NCBI GenBank assembly: GCA_023374025.1
Contig: SIJG01000008.1
Span: 1,666,215-1,730,214 of the forward strand
Source of the DNA: Heterodera schachtii
Lineage: Eukaryota > Nematoda > Chromadorea > Rhabditida > Heteroderidae
DNA length: 64,000 bases
Direction of reading: 5' to 3'
Position 1 is the first letter of the stretch. Each line of letters begins with the position of its first letter. The translations under genes and the position numbers were made by a program. Below the pieces are notes generated by a model, which made no database searches, was not told the DNA's origin, and worked only from the letters and a program-made list of their open reading frames with translations. Below, one piece after another: positions 1 through 14,714 of this stretch.

Positions 1-1007
1 GATCTCGGATTCCGAACCCGGAATCGAACAAAAAGTCAAAAACCTTTTGCAACAAATTCGATCAAAACGCACTAAATACAACAAAAAAGAATGCTGTTCA
101 CATGTGTAAAACTGACAATGAGAGGCTTTAAAAAATTTTGTAGAAAGGTCATGACAATGCAAAAAAATGAATTTCCAAATTATTTTTCGTTTGTCGCTGT
201 TTGACATTACCTTGTATTTTGATGCTCATTTTCCGCATATTCCTGTTGTTCTTCGATAGATGTCACGTCAATGTACCCGTTTTCCATGGTATGAAATTTG
301 CTCTGTTTCTCACCAATTTTTACCGTTTAAGTGATTGCGGTCTTAATTTTATTGGTATGATACAATATCAAATATAAAATTGTTTAATATAATCCAAAAT
401 TATAAAACGTGTTGCAAAAATATAAGGAAAATAAAGGACAAGAAAAAGCTGCAATTTTCTGCCCGCGAAATCAATAGAAATAATAAAAACATTTGTTTTT
501 TGTTATTTACCTTAGCTTGCTTTATCAGTTTCAGGTTGGTTTTTGTTAGGAATTTGCTCACTTTTAATCAGTCCTTATACTTTTTTTGCAACACACTGTA
601 AAAGTGCCTATTTTTTATGTTACTAGATAGCAGTGTTTTCCAAAAGATAGCAGTGTTTTCCAAAACCTAGTTTAAAAATTTCTAAATTTGGGTAAATCTA
701 TATGGACCAAGCCTTTGTCACTGGCTCACCATTACGTAAACAAATGCACTCACTCACTCAACACATTGACCGAACGAGTAAAAATCAATCGATAAAATTT
801 CACTGTTTTTTGTTCTGGAACGTTTCAAATCTGTTTGGCCATTAAACTATTTAATGCACCATGAATAGATTAAACAGCTTTCGCCTATTCTCAAGTGTTG
901 GTAATTGCAGATATCCTAATCGAATTGAATTTGGATATGGAATTGGTGGTGGTAAAAAACAATTAACATTCTTGGCTGACTGAGTTTATTATTTCGAGAA
1001 CGAAGGA
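1..1007. other. AT-rich intergenic sequence left of the UBA1 arm
   Basis: No convincing gene is visible. The first 60 bases resemble the inner part of the fold-back repeats at about 14.8 kb and 17.0 kb (variants of CGAACCCGAATTCGAAC), so the window probably opens inside a relic of that repeat. A direct tandem duplication of about 20 bp (ATAGCAGTGTTTTCCAAAAG) lies near 626-665. The 3' end of UBA1 falls at the right edge, with an AATAAA on the minus strand near 985-990 that could be its poly(A) signal. Confidence 0.5.
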
Positions 1008-4000
1008 ACAGACAATCACTTTATGGACACAACAATATCCAATATACCGGCGTACTCAAAGAACAATGATTTAACGGAAATTATATTTAATGAATGGGAT
1101 ATCGACGTCTTCATTTTCCTCATTCTGGGTCAACGCCTCAAGAACGATCGCTCGGCGATGGTCCGGCACTTTTCCACGAGACACTTCCTCGAAAACCGCA
1201 ATAAGACTGAATTTAACATTAAATCATAAACAAAAGCCAAAGCAAGACTCACTCCATGTCCTTGCGCTCGGCAACTTTTTTTGCGGGCTGAAAGAACGCA
1301 TACAAAAGGGAGACGCCGGAAGAAATCATTGAAATGGTGAGGCCACTCTTACTCTAAACGAACAAAAAAATGCAAAAATAAACGGTGGAAACAATGACCA
1401 CCTCAACCCAATCAATCAGTTGCCCCAATGTCATCGGTCCGTCAACTTCGAAACGGTCCCAAAGAGTGAAGTCAATGTCGAGGTACTGAAAAGCGGAGAA
1501 AATAACGAATGACGGAAATAGCCCAAACAGAGTCAAAACTCACCTTCTTCTTCTGCGCTTTTCCCGGCTCGCTGAACGCAATGAAAGGCGTGGCCAAGTT
1601 GATAAATGCATTTTTGAAGTGTTCGATCGGAGCCGTCGAGCGCTTTCCATCCGCCTCAATGGTTTTGTAGAGTTCGATGCAGACGAGGCCAGAGACGAGC
1701 GCAGTTGTGGTGGCCAACGCCGGGATGATTTTGCCCGCAATTTGTTTTGTCTGAATTCGAAAACATTCGGGATAAATCCGTCGAGAAATCAACCCACTTT
1801 CATTCGGTCGGCCTTTTCGATGTCGTAATTCTCGGCTCGCAAATTGGAGGCGCTCGTCACGAAGTCGACGTGGTGGTTGGAGTCGTCGTCCTTCTCAAAG
1901 TCAATGGGCGTCATGCGGCGAATGTCCTCCAACTTCAGCCTGGCCAATTTCACGTTCAGATCGTTCAGCCGACGTTCAGTTTCGTCTGGAAAATTGTAAT
2001 TGAAAATATGATGATAAATGGCTTAAAAATGCCCACCTTCATCGCCATTTGCTGTGTTGCCATCATTGGCAGTCGCCTCGGCGTCGGTCACAGCGATGCG
2101 CACTCCCTCTTGTGGTCTGAACGGTTTGGAGCAGTACGCCATGGCCAATTGTGCCACTTTTTTGCGGTCGGTGATCGGAGCCAAACTGTAAGATTGGGCA
2201 CGCAAAATGGAAGCGGAGAAGACGAACTCGAAGTGTTCAGGCTAAAAATGGACAACGGGTTCATTGGCTTAAATTGGTCAGTCACGTTGTTAACGTCGAA
2301 GTTCAAAGTGCGCGGACAGCGTTTGGTGCCACTCCAAAATTTGTCGCCTTGGGCAGTGAGCTAAAAGCAAACTTAATATAAAAAAGACAAAAAATGGATG
2401 GAAAAGAAGACGACCATGTTGGAAGGGAAATTGTGCAGCATTTGGGCAATGTCGTTGTGGTAAAGCGTGTCGAACAGTTCACGGGCCCAATCCACACATT
2501 CTTCCGCACATTTTGGGTATTCGACGACCAACGCACGCTCAAGCGTACTGAGCACTTCGATCTGCAAAAGAATTCGGATAAAAATGAAAGAAAAATGGAA
2601 AAAGCAAGGACCCGTTGCGAAAAAGTCATTTGGTTCACTCGGTGCAAAAAGTCGTTCACATTGTCCAAGTATTGGTTGACCGCCTCCGCAACCGAAGTGA
2701 AATAGTCGGTGAACTTCTTAAACGGGGACTTTTCCTACAACTGAAATTAGGCCAATAAATTCACCGCTCGCGCCCATTGAATGGTGTGATGGATTTGGTA
2801 GGGGAAATTGCGCAGCGTGCAGATGGGCGTCTCCTTCTCGGGCGGGTCGGACGTGGAGCCGTAAGACTCCGTCAAGTGCGGGAAGACCACTTGCGTGTTG
2901 CCCTTTGCGCCCATTGTGCCGGACTCGAGCAGCGGCAGTTGGTAGTACACGCAGCGGCGGTCAACGTAACGGCCTGGCAAAATGGGCAAAAGTGCCAATT
3001 TGAGTTTGCTCAACCCCTTCTCCTTTGGTCTTACGTGCTTCGACATTGTCCAACGCATTACAGACGCCGTTCAGACGGGCGAAGAAGTCGTCGCCGAAGA
3101 TGTGCTCGGTCGACTCGGCGACGATCTCAGACATCGGATTGATGTGAATGGCCGAGTTAAACGCTTTGACGGAACGGGCGGCGACTTCGGACTTCTTTTT
3201 CTACAGAAAGGCGATGACAAGAATTTGGTAACATTTAAGGCTCGCAAAAACTTACCCCAACATCAGGACGACGAAACAAAAACTGGCGGTTCAAATTGGA
3301 CACTTCGATGGTGTCAGGGTCGGTGATGGTCAGCGAGCCACTGTTGCCACAGCCCAAGCCAATCATCGCCTGGCAAAACGTACTTTTGTTACAATTGGCA
3401 GCAAATGACTGACCATGTTCTTCAGCAGCTCACATCCAATTGCTCCGGCGCCCACAATGAACCATTTCTGCTGCTGCAAAGCCTCCTGAAAGGCCCACCC
3501 GAAAACGGCCGCCTGTCCGTCGTAGCGATTGTTGCGCTGCAAATGGACAGTTTTTGAACACTCCAACAGCAATTAGTTGTCCGTCCAACAACTCACCGGT
3601 GCACAATCGTTCTTCTCCAACTTGGCGGCGTCAAAGGTCGAATCGGCGCCCGGCAAAGCCTCAAGAGAATCGGTGTACAGAAACTGCTTGAGGGGCGTCG
3701 TGTGGTGCGTCACTGCCTTCATCGCCTCTTGGGCCACCAAACCGCCGATGAGCGAAGCGATGGGTTGGAGATTTCCGCACGCCTTAAAGATTCGGGGGAG
3801 AGATTCCAAGTTGAAAGTGGCACAAAAGGTACCTGATAGGAGAAGTTGAAGAGCAGTGAGTCCGGCATTTCGGGCGAATCTTTTGGCAGATTTTCCTTTA
3901 ACAATTTTGCGTCAGCATCGGAACGGGGCAAAGGACTGTAGTTTTTCTGAAAGGAAAACCCAAACAAATGTAATGGAAAGTCGCAAGATGACGAACCATC

Positions 4001-5552
4001 TCCTCAAAACTGTACAACGCCTGCCAAAGGGCGTGAAGTTGCGCAGGTTCGTCGAACTTGGCAAAGTCCCAAATCATAAAGTCGGGCTCGGCGAGCGCGA
4101 GAGACAATGGCTTGAAGGACATTTTCCTGGGCACTTTGACTTGCTGAACACGTCCACGAGAAACGGGGCCTTGAACTGCGCCAGAAAAGGCCGCGAGAGC
4201 ATTTCCAATGTTGAAGACATTGCCTAAAAGGGCAGGGAACGGCTGTAGATGAACCAACAAATGATCAGTGGTGGACTCACTTCCCTTCAAAGTGACCGGC
4301 ACTGGTGAAAGTTCGTTCAGTTCGGAATGCTCGAAATCAGTGAACACAACGTGGTCCCCGTCCTCCAACTGGTGAAATGCGCCTTCGAGTGTCATCACAT
4401 CGCCACTTTCGCAGTCGATGTACTCAACGAGCACCTGAAAATCGGAACCATTCAATTCGCAATTAAATTAATTATTCCAATTTCCACCTCTTTGCAAGTC
4501 TCCCCGTCGGAATCGTTCACAACGAATTCGTCGCCCAAATCCACAAATGCATAAGAGAAAAGTCCGCGCGCGTCTGCCGAGATGAACATTTTGCGATGGT
4601 TGCGAGTCCAACCGTTCACTTCCGTCTGAGTGGAAAAGGACGCGTCGGTGAGAACGACCAACTGAAAGAACGACGGAATAAGGCGAGACGGGAAAAGGAA
4701 GCGTTTGCTCACGTCGAATTGTTTGACGAAATCCTCCGACAGATTTTCAACAGACAAAGCACAGTTCACAGTGTCGTTGAGCTCCGCCAATTTGTCGAAG
4801 CAAACTTTGGCACGGTTCGTTCCCACGTCGCTTTCCTTGGCGTAGAAATGCGCCGACAAATCTCTGAACGCCAACGCTTTTGTGTCGTGAAGAGTCACCG
4901 AGCGAACACCGCCTGAAAAGCGGCGATTGTTTAGACTCATGCCAAAATCAACGAATGGCTGCACCAAGGATCAGATTCTTCGCCACCTCCACGCCCACGG
5001 AACCGAGGCCACTGACGAGAACCGACGCCTTGCGCAAGTGTTCCATGGCGGAATGTCCAAGCGCATAACTAAACAGGAAAAACATAATAGACATCTAATG
5101 CATTTTTTGCGGCTTACATCTGCCGAGAGTACAAATTGGTGTCGATGGCCGCCATTTGTTCTCCGTTACTCTTTGGTGCCTAAACGGAAAAGATTCATCA
5201 AGAAAATGAGCAACCAATAGAACAAAAAGTGACGTTTTCTGATGCCTCGGAGTTCGGCAGTTCGCAGATGATTTTTGCCTTTTTCGTTGCTGGTTCCTCA
5301 ATAATAAGGTCAGATGACTGCATAAACCACTGGAAATGGAAAAAACGAATCTAATTTTCAGTGGCCAATTGCATCCGAGCAATTATTGGGTCAAAAATCA
5401 TCAAAATAACTCCGAATGCTATTCAATCAAACGGCTAATATTCGGCTCTAATTGTAAGGCAATTGACCACTGCCAATAAAAATGACAATAAAAATTCAAC
5501 GGGGCAAACAAAAAGAAAGAATTGGAATGTGAGCAAAAACCACTTGATTGTG
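1008..5552 (-). repeat. Left arm of a large inverted duplication containing UBA1
   Basis: This stretch matches the reverse complement of 17166-21503 almost base for base in exons and closely in introns. Similarity begins just beyond the UBA1 stop codon at about 1008 and runs through the gene into the 5' flank, where CACAATCAAGTGG-like sequence pairs with 17166 onward. The main length difference is a block of about 250 bp, including UBA1 exon 1, that is present here and missing from the other arm. Confidence 0.93.
1071..5323 (-). CDS. UBA1: Ubiquitin-activating enzyme E1 (intact copy)
   Basis: Activates ubiquitin with ATP and passes it to E2 enzymes, at the head of ubiquitin conjugation in nucleus and cytosol. 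In order, the exons give a short N-terminus with a basic cluster ([12 protein letters not shown]-like), the first adenylation half (LYSRQ, then [12 protein letters not shown]), the active adenylation half with the nucleotide loop [12 protein letters not shown] near 3430, the catalytic cysteine in PICTLRNFP (codon 2819-2821), and the C-terminal ubiquitin-fold domain ending IPFIKYNFR. The order and the end match animal UBA1. The start at 5323 was chosen because it is the first Met of the basic exon and lies 6 bases after a TTTCCAG acceptor, a likely spliced-leader site. The exon 1 donor is uncertain (GTCACT, or an upstream GC donor). No internal stop was seen. A second copy lies inverted at 17335-21440. 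Confidence 0.95.
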
Positions 5553-5777
5553 TCTTTTTATTACAAAATCAGTCAACGAAAAATTTTGGCTAGGTAATTT
5601 CATTCCCATTCTCAGAAAAAACAATCATAACGCCAAAGAATCTATATTTAAAACTTGTATCCCAAATAAGCAATTCGTATTTCACTTGAACAGCAAAAGA
5701 CTGCAAAACAGTAGCTTAAATTAATTGTTAAACGCTTTATGCAATATAAAAATGGTAAGGAAAAACGAAAAGTCGCA
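5324..5777. promoter_or_regulatory. UBA1 5' flank and RNF113 3' end
   Basis: This gap lies between the UBA1 start and the RNF113 stop, both genes reading leftward. A UBA1 acceptor-like AG (CATTTCCAG on the minus strand) sits at 5330-5331, six bases before the start codon; it could be cis or spliced-leader. The part from about 5450 to 5552 is still recognisable in the other duplication arm, so the duplication carried the upstream flank as well. Confidence 0.45.
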
Positions 5778-8308
<2,531 letters not shown>

Positions 8309-8622
8309 TTCATTTGCTGAATAAATTTTCAAAAATTAATTTAATGAAAATAAAATTTTCAAGTGGTAAATTCAAAGCGAGAATTTAATAATGATGGTTC
8401 GAGCCGGGACTTCCTCCCTGCTGACAAATGAATGAAAATCCTTCTGGGAAGGCCAGGACTGAAGTGTCCAAATTCCTCAAAAAAATTAAGTTAAATTTTC
8501 AAAATTTGGCATTATGATTTAATAAAAAATGAATGTTTTCATTCGTTTTTTCATTTGACAGACGGATACATAGACCAATAATTGTCGAGCATTTAGCCGT
8601 ATCTTAAAGCTCAAAATTCTTG
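8309..8622. promoter_or_regulatory. Shared divergent promoter region of RNF113 and DLST
   Basis: Only about 314 bp separate the RNF113 start (minus) and the DLST start (plus), so both promoters must lie here or overlap. The RNF113 side has a TTTATTCAG acceptor (AG at 8317-8318) just before its start codon, which suggests trans-splicing. No TATA box stands out. Confidence 0.5.
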
Positions 8623-11062
8623 ATGTTTTATGCCAAATTTTCTCGGCATTTTTCTCCGGCTCTGATTGGGCAACTTTCTTTGCTTCGGTTGGCCCGTTGC
8701 GCTCCGCGCTCCTCGCGTCTTTACCATTTGACACGACATTTGGGCGAGTAACGGCACAATGATTAAATTTAACTAATCTATCCAATTGTTGGTGCATTTC
8801 AGGCGGTGAAGTGGTCGAAATCCAAGGGCCAGCTTTTGCGGAATCGATCTCCGAGGGGGACATCCGCTGGAATAAGCAAGTGGGCGACTTTGTGAAGACG
8901 GACGACATCGTGGCGGAAATTGAGACGGACAAGGTTTGGGCATTTGGCCGGCAAAATTACGTATGATGGACTGCTTTTTAAGACATCAGTCGAAGTGCCA
9001 GCTCCATTTGCCGGCAAAATCGTGGAGCTTTTGGTGGAGGAAGGAGCGAAAGTATTGGCCAAACAAAAGCTATACAAATTGGAGAAGGGAGCCGAGGGGG
9101 GGAGTGAAGGGCCGGCGGAAGAAGCGAAGGAGGAAATGCCGAAAAGGGAGGGAGAAGTGCCAAAGCCGAAGAGAGAGGAACAGGGGGAAGCGGAAAAGCG
9201 AACGGAAGGTATGCCAATGGTTGAAAAGATTTCGAGGAATTTAGAAAATACTAGAGTTAAGCGGGACCTAACACGGACAACTGAGTACCGAAGTCCCGGT
9301 TTTGACCGGGACTAGTCCCGGTTTTCCCAACCAAAAATTCCCGGTTTTTCAACCCGAAAAGGTTCCGGTCCCGGGTTTGCCCAAAATTCCCGGTCCCGCT
9401 CAACTCTAGAAAATACTCAAAATTAAATGGGACCCATTGGCCTAATTGGATTATTTATGATTTATTGTATTTGTTTTTGTTCGTTTGTTTTTTAAAAAGT
9501 GCTTCCATTCTCAGCTCCGCCCCTGCAGTCGAAAATGCCGCCACTGCCAAAGGAGCCGATCAGCTCAAAGCCCGTCTCCGAAATAAAAGTGCCCAAATTC
9601 CAGCAGCAGCAGCCACCGCACGCTCCCGCCGGCGACTCCACCGCCATCACTGGACAACGCAGCGAAACGCGAGTGAAGATGAACCGGATGAGGCTGAGAA
9701 TAGCGGAGCGGCTGAAGGAGGCGCAGAACACCAGCGCCATGCTGACCACGTTCAACGAGGTCAACACAAATGGGGGGGGGGGGGCGGGTGACATGAGTGA
9801 ATGTTTATAGCGAGTCACACATTTATACAGCGTGCTATTTTTTAAAATCTTAATAAATTGATTTGTCCGTTTCAATCACAAAACAAAACAAAAATTCTAA
9901 TAAAAAACAAATCGAATGATGGAATAATTGTCTTTTAAATATTTTTATTCCTTGCTCTTCTTTTCAGGTCGACCTGCACAACGTGGTACGGATGCGCAAG
10001 CAGTACCAAGAGGCGTTCACGAAGAAACATGGTGTCAAGTTGGGTCTGATGTCTCCGTTCGTCCGCGCGTCCGCAATTGGGTTGCAGGAACTGCCCGTGG
10101 TTAATGCTGGTCAGTAGCCAAAGGATGGAAGTAAATTTTAAAAATGCACTGGGTTTTCGATACGGGTTGGAATTTGGATTTTCGGATGAAATTTCTTGTA
10201 TTAAGAGATTAAAACGAATATTTTAACCCCCCTTCAGTAATCGAGGGAGCAGACATTGTCTACAGAAACTTTGTGGACATTTCCATTGCGGTGGCAACCC
10301 CGCGGGGTTTGGTCGTGCCGGTGGTGCGTAACGTGGAGTCGATGAGCTATGCGGACATTGAGAAGACGCTTGGCGATTTGGGAGTGAAGGTGTGAGGGTT
10401 TGAAATTTCTGACAATGAGTGGGTGAGAGTTAGCTGCCACCTACGGTTTAAGCGCGTTCTCGCTGAATTTCGGCTTATGTGAGAAGGTTTCCCCCCGGGC
10501 GACAACCCTTTTTTCCAAATTCACATTCCGTATTCCAACATTTTTTGGGGTCTCGGGACCTCCTCCCCCTTCCCCACCCCATCCAGCCTCCGTAACTATG
10601 GCCAACCTAAAGGCTAACTGAATGCCGTTTTTCTGCCATTTTGACATTCAAGAAAGGAAAAAAACAATTTAAATTCCTATGTTTTTAGGCACGTGACAAC
10701 AAATTGGCGATTGAAGACATGGAGGGCGGCACTTTCACCATAAGTAACGGCGGTGTGTTCGGCTCGTTGTTCGGCACTCCGATCATCAACCCACCGCAGT
10801 CGGCCATTCTCGGCATGCACGGCATTTTCGATCGGCCTGTGGCGGTGGACGGAAAGGCAAGTCGAGAAAGGGTGTCGAGACCAGACAATTCAGTTTGTTT
10901 TGTAGCAAAAATAACGCATTGATTTAGGTCGAAATTCGTCCGATGATGTACATCGCACTCACTTACGACCATCGCCTGATCGACGGCAGAGAGGCGGTCA
11001 CTTTTCTGCGCAAAATCAAACAGGCGGTGGAGGACCCGCTGACCATTCTGTTGGACCTCTGA
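8623..11062 (+). CDS. DLST: Dihydrolipoyllysine succinyltransferase, E2 of 2-oxoglutarate dehydrogenase
   Basis: Transfers succinyl groups to CoA in the mitochondrial 2-oxoglutarate dehydrogenase complex. Exon 1 encodes an Arg-rich, acid-poor presequence beginning [17 protein letters not shown], a good mitochondrial targeting signal. The lipoyl domain follows ([17 protein letters not shown], then [13 protein letters not shown]), with the lipoylated Lys split across an intron at about 8934. A Lys/Glu/Pro-rich linker follows, then the catalytic core with [46 protein letters not shown] and the HxxxD active site in [11 protein letters not shown], ending ILLDL. There is no peripheral-subunit-binding domain, as expected for this E2. 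Exon 1 joins exon 2 in frame only if the first intron uses a GC donor (GG/GCGAGT). One intron carries a small fold-back element (9253-9407). Confidence 0.95.
9253..9407. mobile_element. Small fold-back element in a DLST intron
   Basis: The ends AGAGTTAAGCGGGACC and GGTCCCGCTCAACTCT are inverted repeats, flanked by an exact 10-bp direct duplication AGAAAATACT (9243-9252 and 9408-9417). The interior is unusually rich in iterated CCCGGTTTT/CCGGGAC units in both orientations. No coding capacity. Confidence 0.8.
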
Positions 11063-11683
11063 TCACTGATCAGTCAGTCGCAAAAGAATGGCAAAATGCA
11101 AAAATAGATTATATCGATCAGTGATTCCCATAGAGCCTATAATTCATTTATGTTTTCTCGGTTTGTCCGATTTATTTCGCCGTTACTTTCGTCTTTTGTT
11201 TGTGTTTTCCTTCCCCATTTCCATTTCATATATGTGCAAAAAACTGCGTCAAGGCCCAATGCGAACGGATGAGCGGCGAGTGGTGGAGTAAGAAGAGCAA
11301 GGGGGTCGCCAGGGCGATAGCCCATAACAAAAATTGATTAAAAAAAAATTTCTTGGTGGACCATTGGCACCACCGAATAACCAACACATTTTTGAAACAA
11401 AAGTTCAAAAAATCAATTTTAGAATAGGTTAACAAGTCACGCTAATTTTCATTTTGGAGCGGACTTTTGCTACAATTCCAAATATATACCAGTGAGCCAA
11501 AAAAAAAAAAGTTGTTGGACGGGGGGAGGGTCCATCACCCCTGGCCACGCCTTTAGCTTTGCTTCCTGCACATGTATGTTTCATTCATTTCCCTCGGTTT
11601 ATCCCATAATTGCGCTTACATCATTTTTGGATAATAAATATGACAAGATTTTCGCGATTCATACACATTTTGGGATTTATTAG
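11063..11683. other. DLST 3' flank
   Basis: No gene is supported. An AATAAATATG near 11634 could serve as a distant poly(A) signal, but nearer sites are equally possible. The first fold-back element of the spacer begins immediately after its target duplication at 11676-11683. Confidence 0.35.
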
Positions 11684-12311
11684 TAGGGCTGTGACTTTTA
11701 GTGACCAAAAATCTCGAAATAGTTAACTAAAATAGTGAGCAAAAATGCCAAAATAGTGATAAAATAGTGACAAAAAGTCCAAAATAGTGACGAATAGTGA
11801 CATAATTTTTAGCCAAAATTGAGCAAAAATAATTTTTATTCACTGATTGCAGTTGCAAATGAGGTACATTTCCTTTCTAATATTTTCTCAGCAAAAATTG
11901 ACATTTTTTAAACCAAAAATTTTGCCAAGAAAAAAAAAATTTGGGGGAAATTTTTTGAAAATTTTCCAATTCTTAGTGGTATTTTTTGAAAAATTTTTTA
12001 GGTCGATTCTTAGGGGTGCCTTTTTTGAAAAAAAATTTTAGGTCGATTCTTAGGGGTGTATTTTTCGTTTTTATTGCATTTTTGTTAAGGAATTTTCCAA
12101 AAAAAATGCCAAAAAAGTGAAAAAATAGTGACAAAACGCCAAAATAGTGACTTTTAACTATTTTAGTGACGAAACGCCAAAATAGTGATTTCTAGTGACC
12201 AATAGTTACATCAGAATCGAAAAATTTCAACGCAGAAATGCGTTTTTTGAGCTCCATTCTTCAAAACAATTGAGCAAAAAAAATAGTTAAAACCTAAAAG
12301 TCACAGCCCTA
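11684..12311. mobile_element. Non-autonomous TIR element, TAGGGCTGTGACTTTTAG family
   Basis: Ends TAGGGCTGTGACTTTTAG and AAAAGTCACAGCCCTA are inverted, with an exact 8-bp duplication TTTATTAG (11676-11683 and 12312-12319). The interior has many AATAGTGAC repeats plus a TCTTAGGGGTG segment also present in the 13940 element. No protein is encoded. The 8-bp duplication fits hAT. Confidence 0.88.
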
Positions 12312-12319
12312 TTTATTAG

Positions 12320-13230
12320 ACTTAGCTCGTCAAGAGCTTTCGGATGATCGCAAATGTGTTTGTCCGGATTCGATGGTTTAAAAAAAAAGTTTGGTGTGTC
12401 AAATCTCTCAATTTTTCGAGTTTTGAACTGACCCAAAAATAGGTTTAAACCAGGGTGCGGATCTGTTCTGATTTATCAGAAATGTTCTGATTTCGGGGTA
12501 GCGACCAAATTTTGTTCTGATTTCTTAAAAATTTGTAATTTTATGGCGTAATGTCACTCAGCTTTCAAAAAATTTTCCACGGCGGTGCCTAACGGCTAGA
12601 GCCCAGCGCAGGACCGGATCCTGCGCAGGATTTTGGAGGATCCCAGTCCGCAATCCTGCATTTTTTGTAAAATGCAAGATTTGCAGGATTAATCCGGTCC
12701 TGCAAAAATTTTGAATTCCAATCCTGCAACAGGATCCGCAAATTTGATTTTTGTGCGGGATCCGGCAGGAAATCTGTTAACAAATTTTACTCAAATTTTC
12801 AAAAAATTTTCCTGGCGACGCCAATCGGTGCCGCCGACCTTCCGCCCCGCTTGTACCCAAAGTCTTTGAAAAAATGCGCCGCAAAAAAATTGTTAAAAAT
12901 CTGATTTTTGAGTTGATTGCATTTAAATGTACGATTTGCTTTTCCTCCCCAAAATTGGAAAAATAATCATAGGAGGCTAAAAATACGAAATTTGATACTA
13001 CATTAATTGATTTAATTGTTACACATGCAATTTTAAGCTATTTTGCAAAATGTTCTGATTTTTGACCCTAAAATCTGATTTTTGGGGCTCGATGATCTGA
13101 TTTTGAAAAATTTTCGATCCGCACCCTGGTTTAAACCCAATTCCTCAACTTGAGAGCTATTTTTTGTGCTTACAATTAACTCCTTGAAACGAATCGATTG
13201 ATATAATTTGTGCCATTTTTTCTGGGGACG
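12320..13230. repeat. Relic of the AGCTTTCG-core repeat interrupted by a hAT-like element
   Basis: The flanks 12320-12450 and 13137-13230 resemble the reverse complement of the element at 33237-33511: both share CGTCAAGAGCTTTCG, a nearby CTCAATTTTTCGAGTTTT and a TTTAAAC site. Here the repeat is split by the 12451-13128 insertion, so this is an older relic. Confidence 0.5.
12451..13128. mobile_element. Non-autonomous hAT-like element, CAGGGTGCGGATC ends
   Basis: Termini CAGGGTGCGGATC and GATCCGCACCCTG match the CAGGG...CCCTG style of hAT ends and are flanked by an exact 8-bp duplication GTTTAAAC (12443-12450 and 13129-13136). The interior has repeated TTCTGATTT words and a BamHI-like GGATCC/CAGGAT-rich patch at about 12600-12770. 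No coding region. Confidence 0.9.
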
Positions 13231-13284
13231 TTCACTAAGCTGATACAGAAAATAGACAAACTCTACAAAGTATTTAAAATAAAT

Positions 13285-13690
13285 CAGGGCTTCGATCGAA
13301 AATTTTTTAAAATAAGAACATCAAGGCCAAAAAATAAGATTATAGGGTCAAAAATAAGAACATTTTAAAAACCAATTTTTGCAATTAAAAGTCAAGATAC
13401 GACTTTTTTTTGCTATTTTAAAAACGTTTTTTTTTGTTGCGCGCTTCTTCCTGGGATGGACAGGGACGTCCGCCGCCGGGAAAAATTTATAATTTTTTAA
13501 TGCAATTTATTAACAGTTTTTTTTGTCAAAAAATGACCCAATTTTGCGCAAATCTTATGTTTTCTTGATAAAATAGTGATCCGCCATAAAATTCCAAAAT
13601 TTTTGAATAATTTTAAGAAATCAAAACAAAATTTGATCACTACCCCAAAATCAGAACATTTCTTGGAAATAAGAATAAATCGGAGCCCTG
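13285..13690. mobile_element. Non-autonomous hAT-like element, CAGGGCT ends
   Basis: Termini CAGGGCTTCGATCG and CGGAGCCCTG with an exact 8-bp duplication AAATAAAT (13277-13284 and 13691-13698). The interior shares ATAAGAACATT and TTCTGATTT words with the neighbouring CAGGGTGCGG element, so the two are related subfamilies. Non-coding. Confidence 0.85.
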
Positions 13691-13939
13691 AAATAAATAA
13701 ACGGCCGGGGTCGTCTTCGTGCGGTTGCATTTATGCAGGGGTGCGATCGGAAATTTTTCAACATCAGAACGTTAACAATTTTTTTGCGGCGCATTTTTTC
13801 AAAAAAAACCCTTAGGAAGTGGACGAGGGGGGAGGTGCCGATAGGCACGGCCGGGAAATCCTTCGTAATTTCGTTCGGATTTCTTAACAGATTTTCATCA
13901 AAAAAGGCCGATTTTTGCAATTAAAAGCCAAGTAATGAC

Positions 13940-14489
13940 TAGGGATGATATTTTTAGGCAAAAGCCTATTTTTTTCCTGAGCTCCCGGTGGCCTGAAACG
14001 CACGAAAAACATGTTTTTTTGGGCTGTTGTTAAGCTACTTTTCGAGTTATTAGTGCCTATTTTCTAGGCTTTTATTTTTAGCGCCTAAAAAGCCTAAAAA
14101 ATTTTGAAAGACCTATTTTGGCATTTTGCCCAAAATTATTAACAAAAATGCAATAAAAACGAAAAATGCACCCCTAAGAATCGACTAAAATTTAAAAAAA
14201 AAATACACCCTTAAGAATCGACCCGAAATTTTTTCAAAAATACACCCATAAGAAATGAAAAACTTTTCAAAAATTCATATCAAAAATTTATTTATTTATT
14301 TTCTTGACAAGAATTTGTGCTTTAAAACTAATTTTTTTTACTTTTTTGAATACATTTTGTCATTTTACACCCCTAAAAACGAGGTTTTTTAGTGCCTATT
14401 TTCCATTTTTAGGGCCTATTTTGGGAGTTTTTTAGAGCCTAATGCCTACCTATTTTGGCGGTTTTTAGAGCCTATAAATATCATCCCTA
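13940..14489. mobile_element. TIR element, TAGGGATGATATTT family, copy 1
   Basis: Ends TAGGGATGATATTTTTAGGC and AAATATCATCCCTA are inverted, with an exact 8-bp duplication GTAATGAC (13932-13939 and 14490-14497). Internal sequence is full of GCCTATTTT and CACCCCTAAGAATCGAC words. A second copy with its own duplication is at 30426-31471. Nested inside the 13736-16314 composite. Confidence 0.9.
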
Positions 14490-14714
14490 GTAATGACCTT
14501 TTTTGCGCTTTTAAACGCTTTTTTTTTTGTAGCGCGTTTTTCAGAAAATTTAGGATGATGGACAGGGGCGTCCGGCGCGTCGATAGGCGCCGCCGAAAAA
14601 TTTTATGCTTTTTAATGCGATATGCTAACAGATTTTTGTCCAAAAAATGGCCAAATTTATTTCCTTGATAAAATAGTGACATTCTGCCATAAAGTTTGAA
14701 AATTATGAGTTTAT

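Noticed and set aside
380..601. 73-residue reading frame in the left flank
   Set aside because: AT-rich, Lys/Phe/Asn-biased, no splice context or recognisable domain; expected by chance.
12600..12780. A further nested palindromic element built on CAGGATCC words
   Set aside because: Repeated words are present, but I could not find consistent inverted ends or a target duplication.
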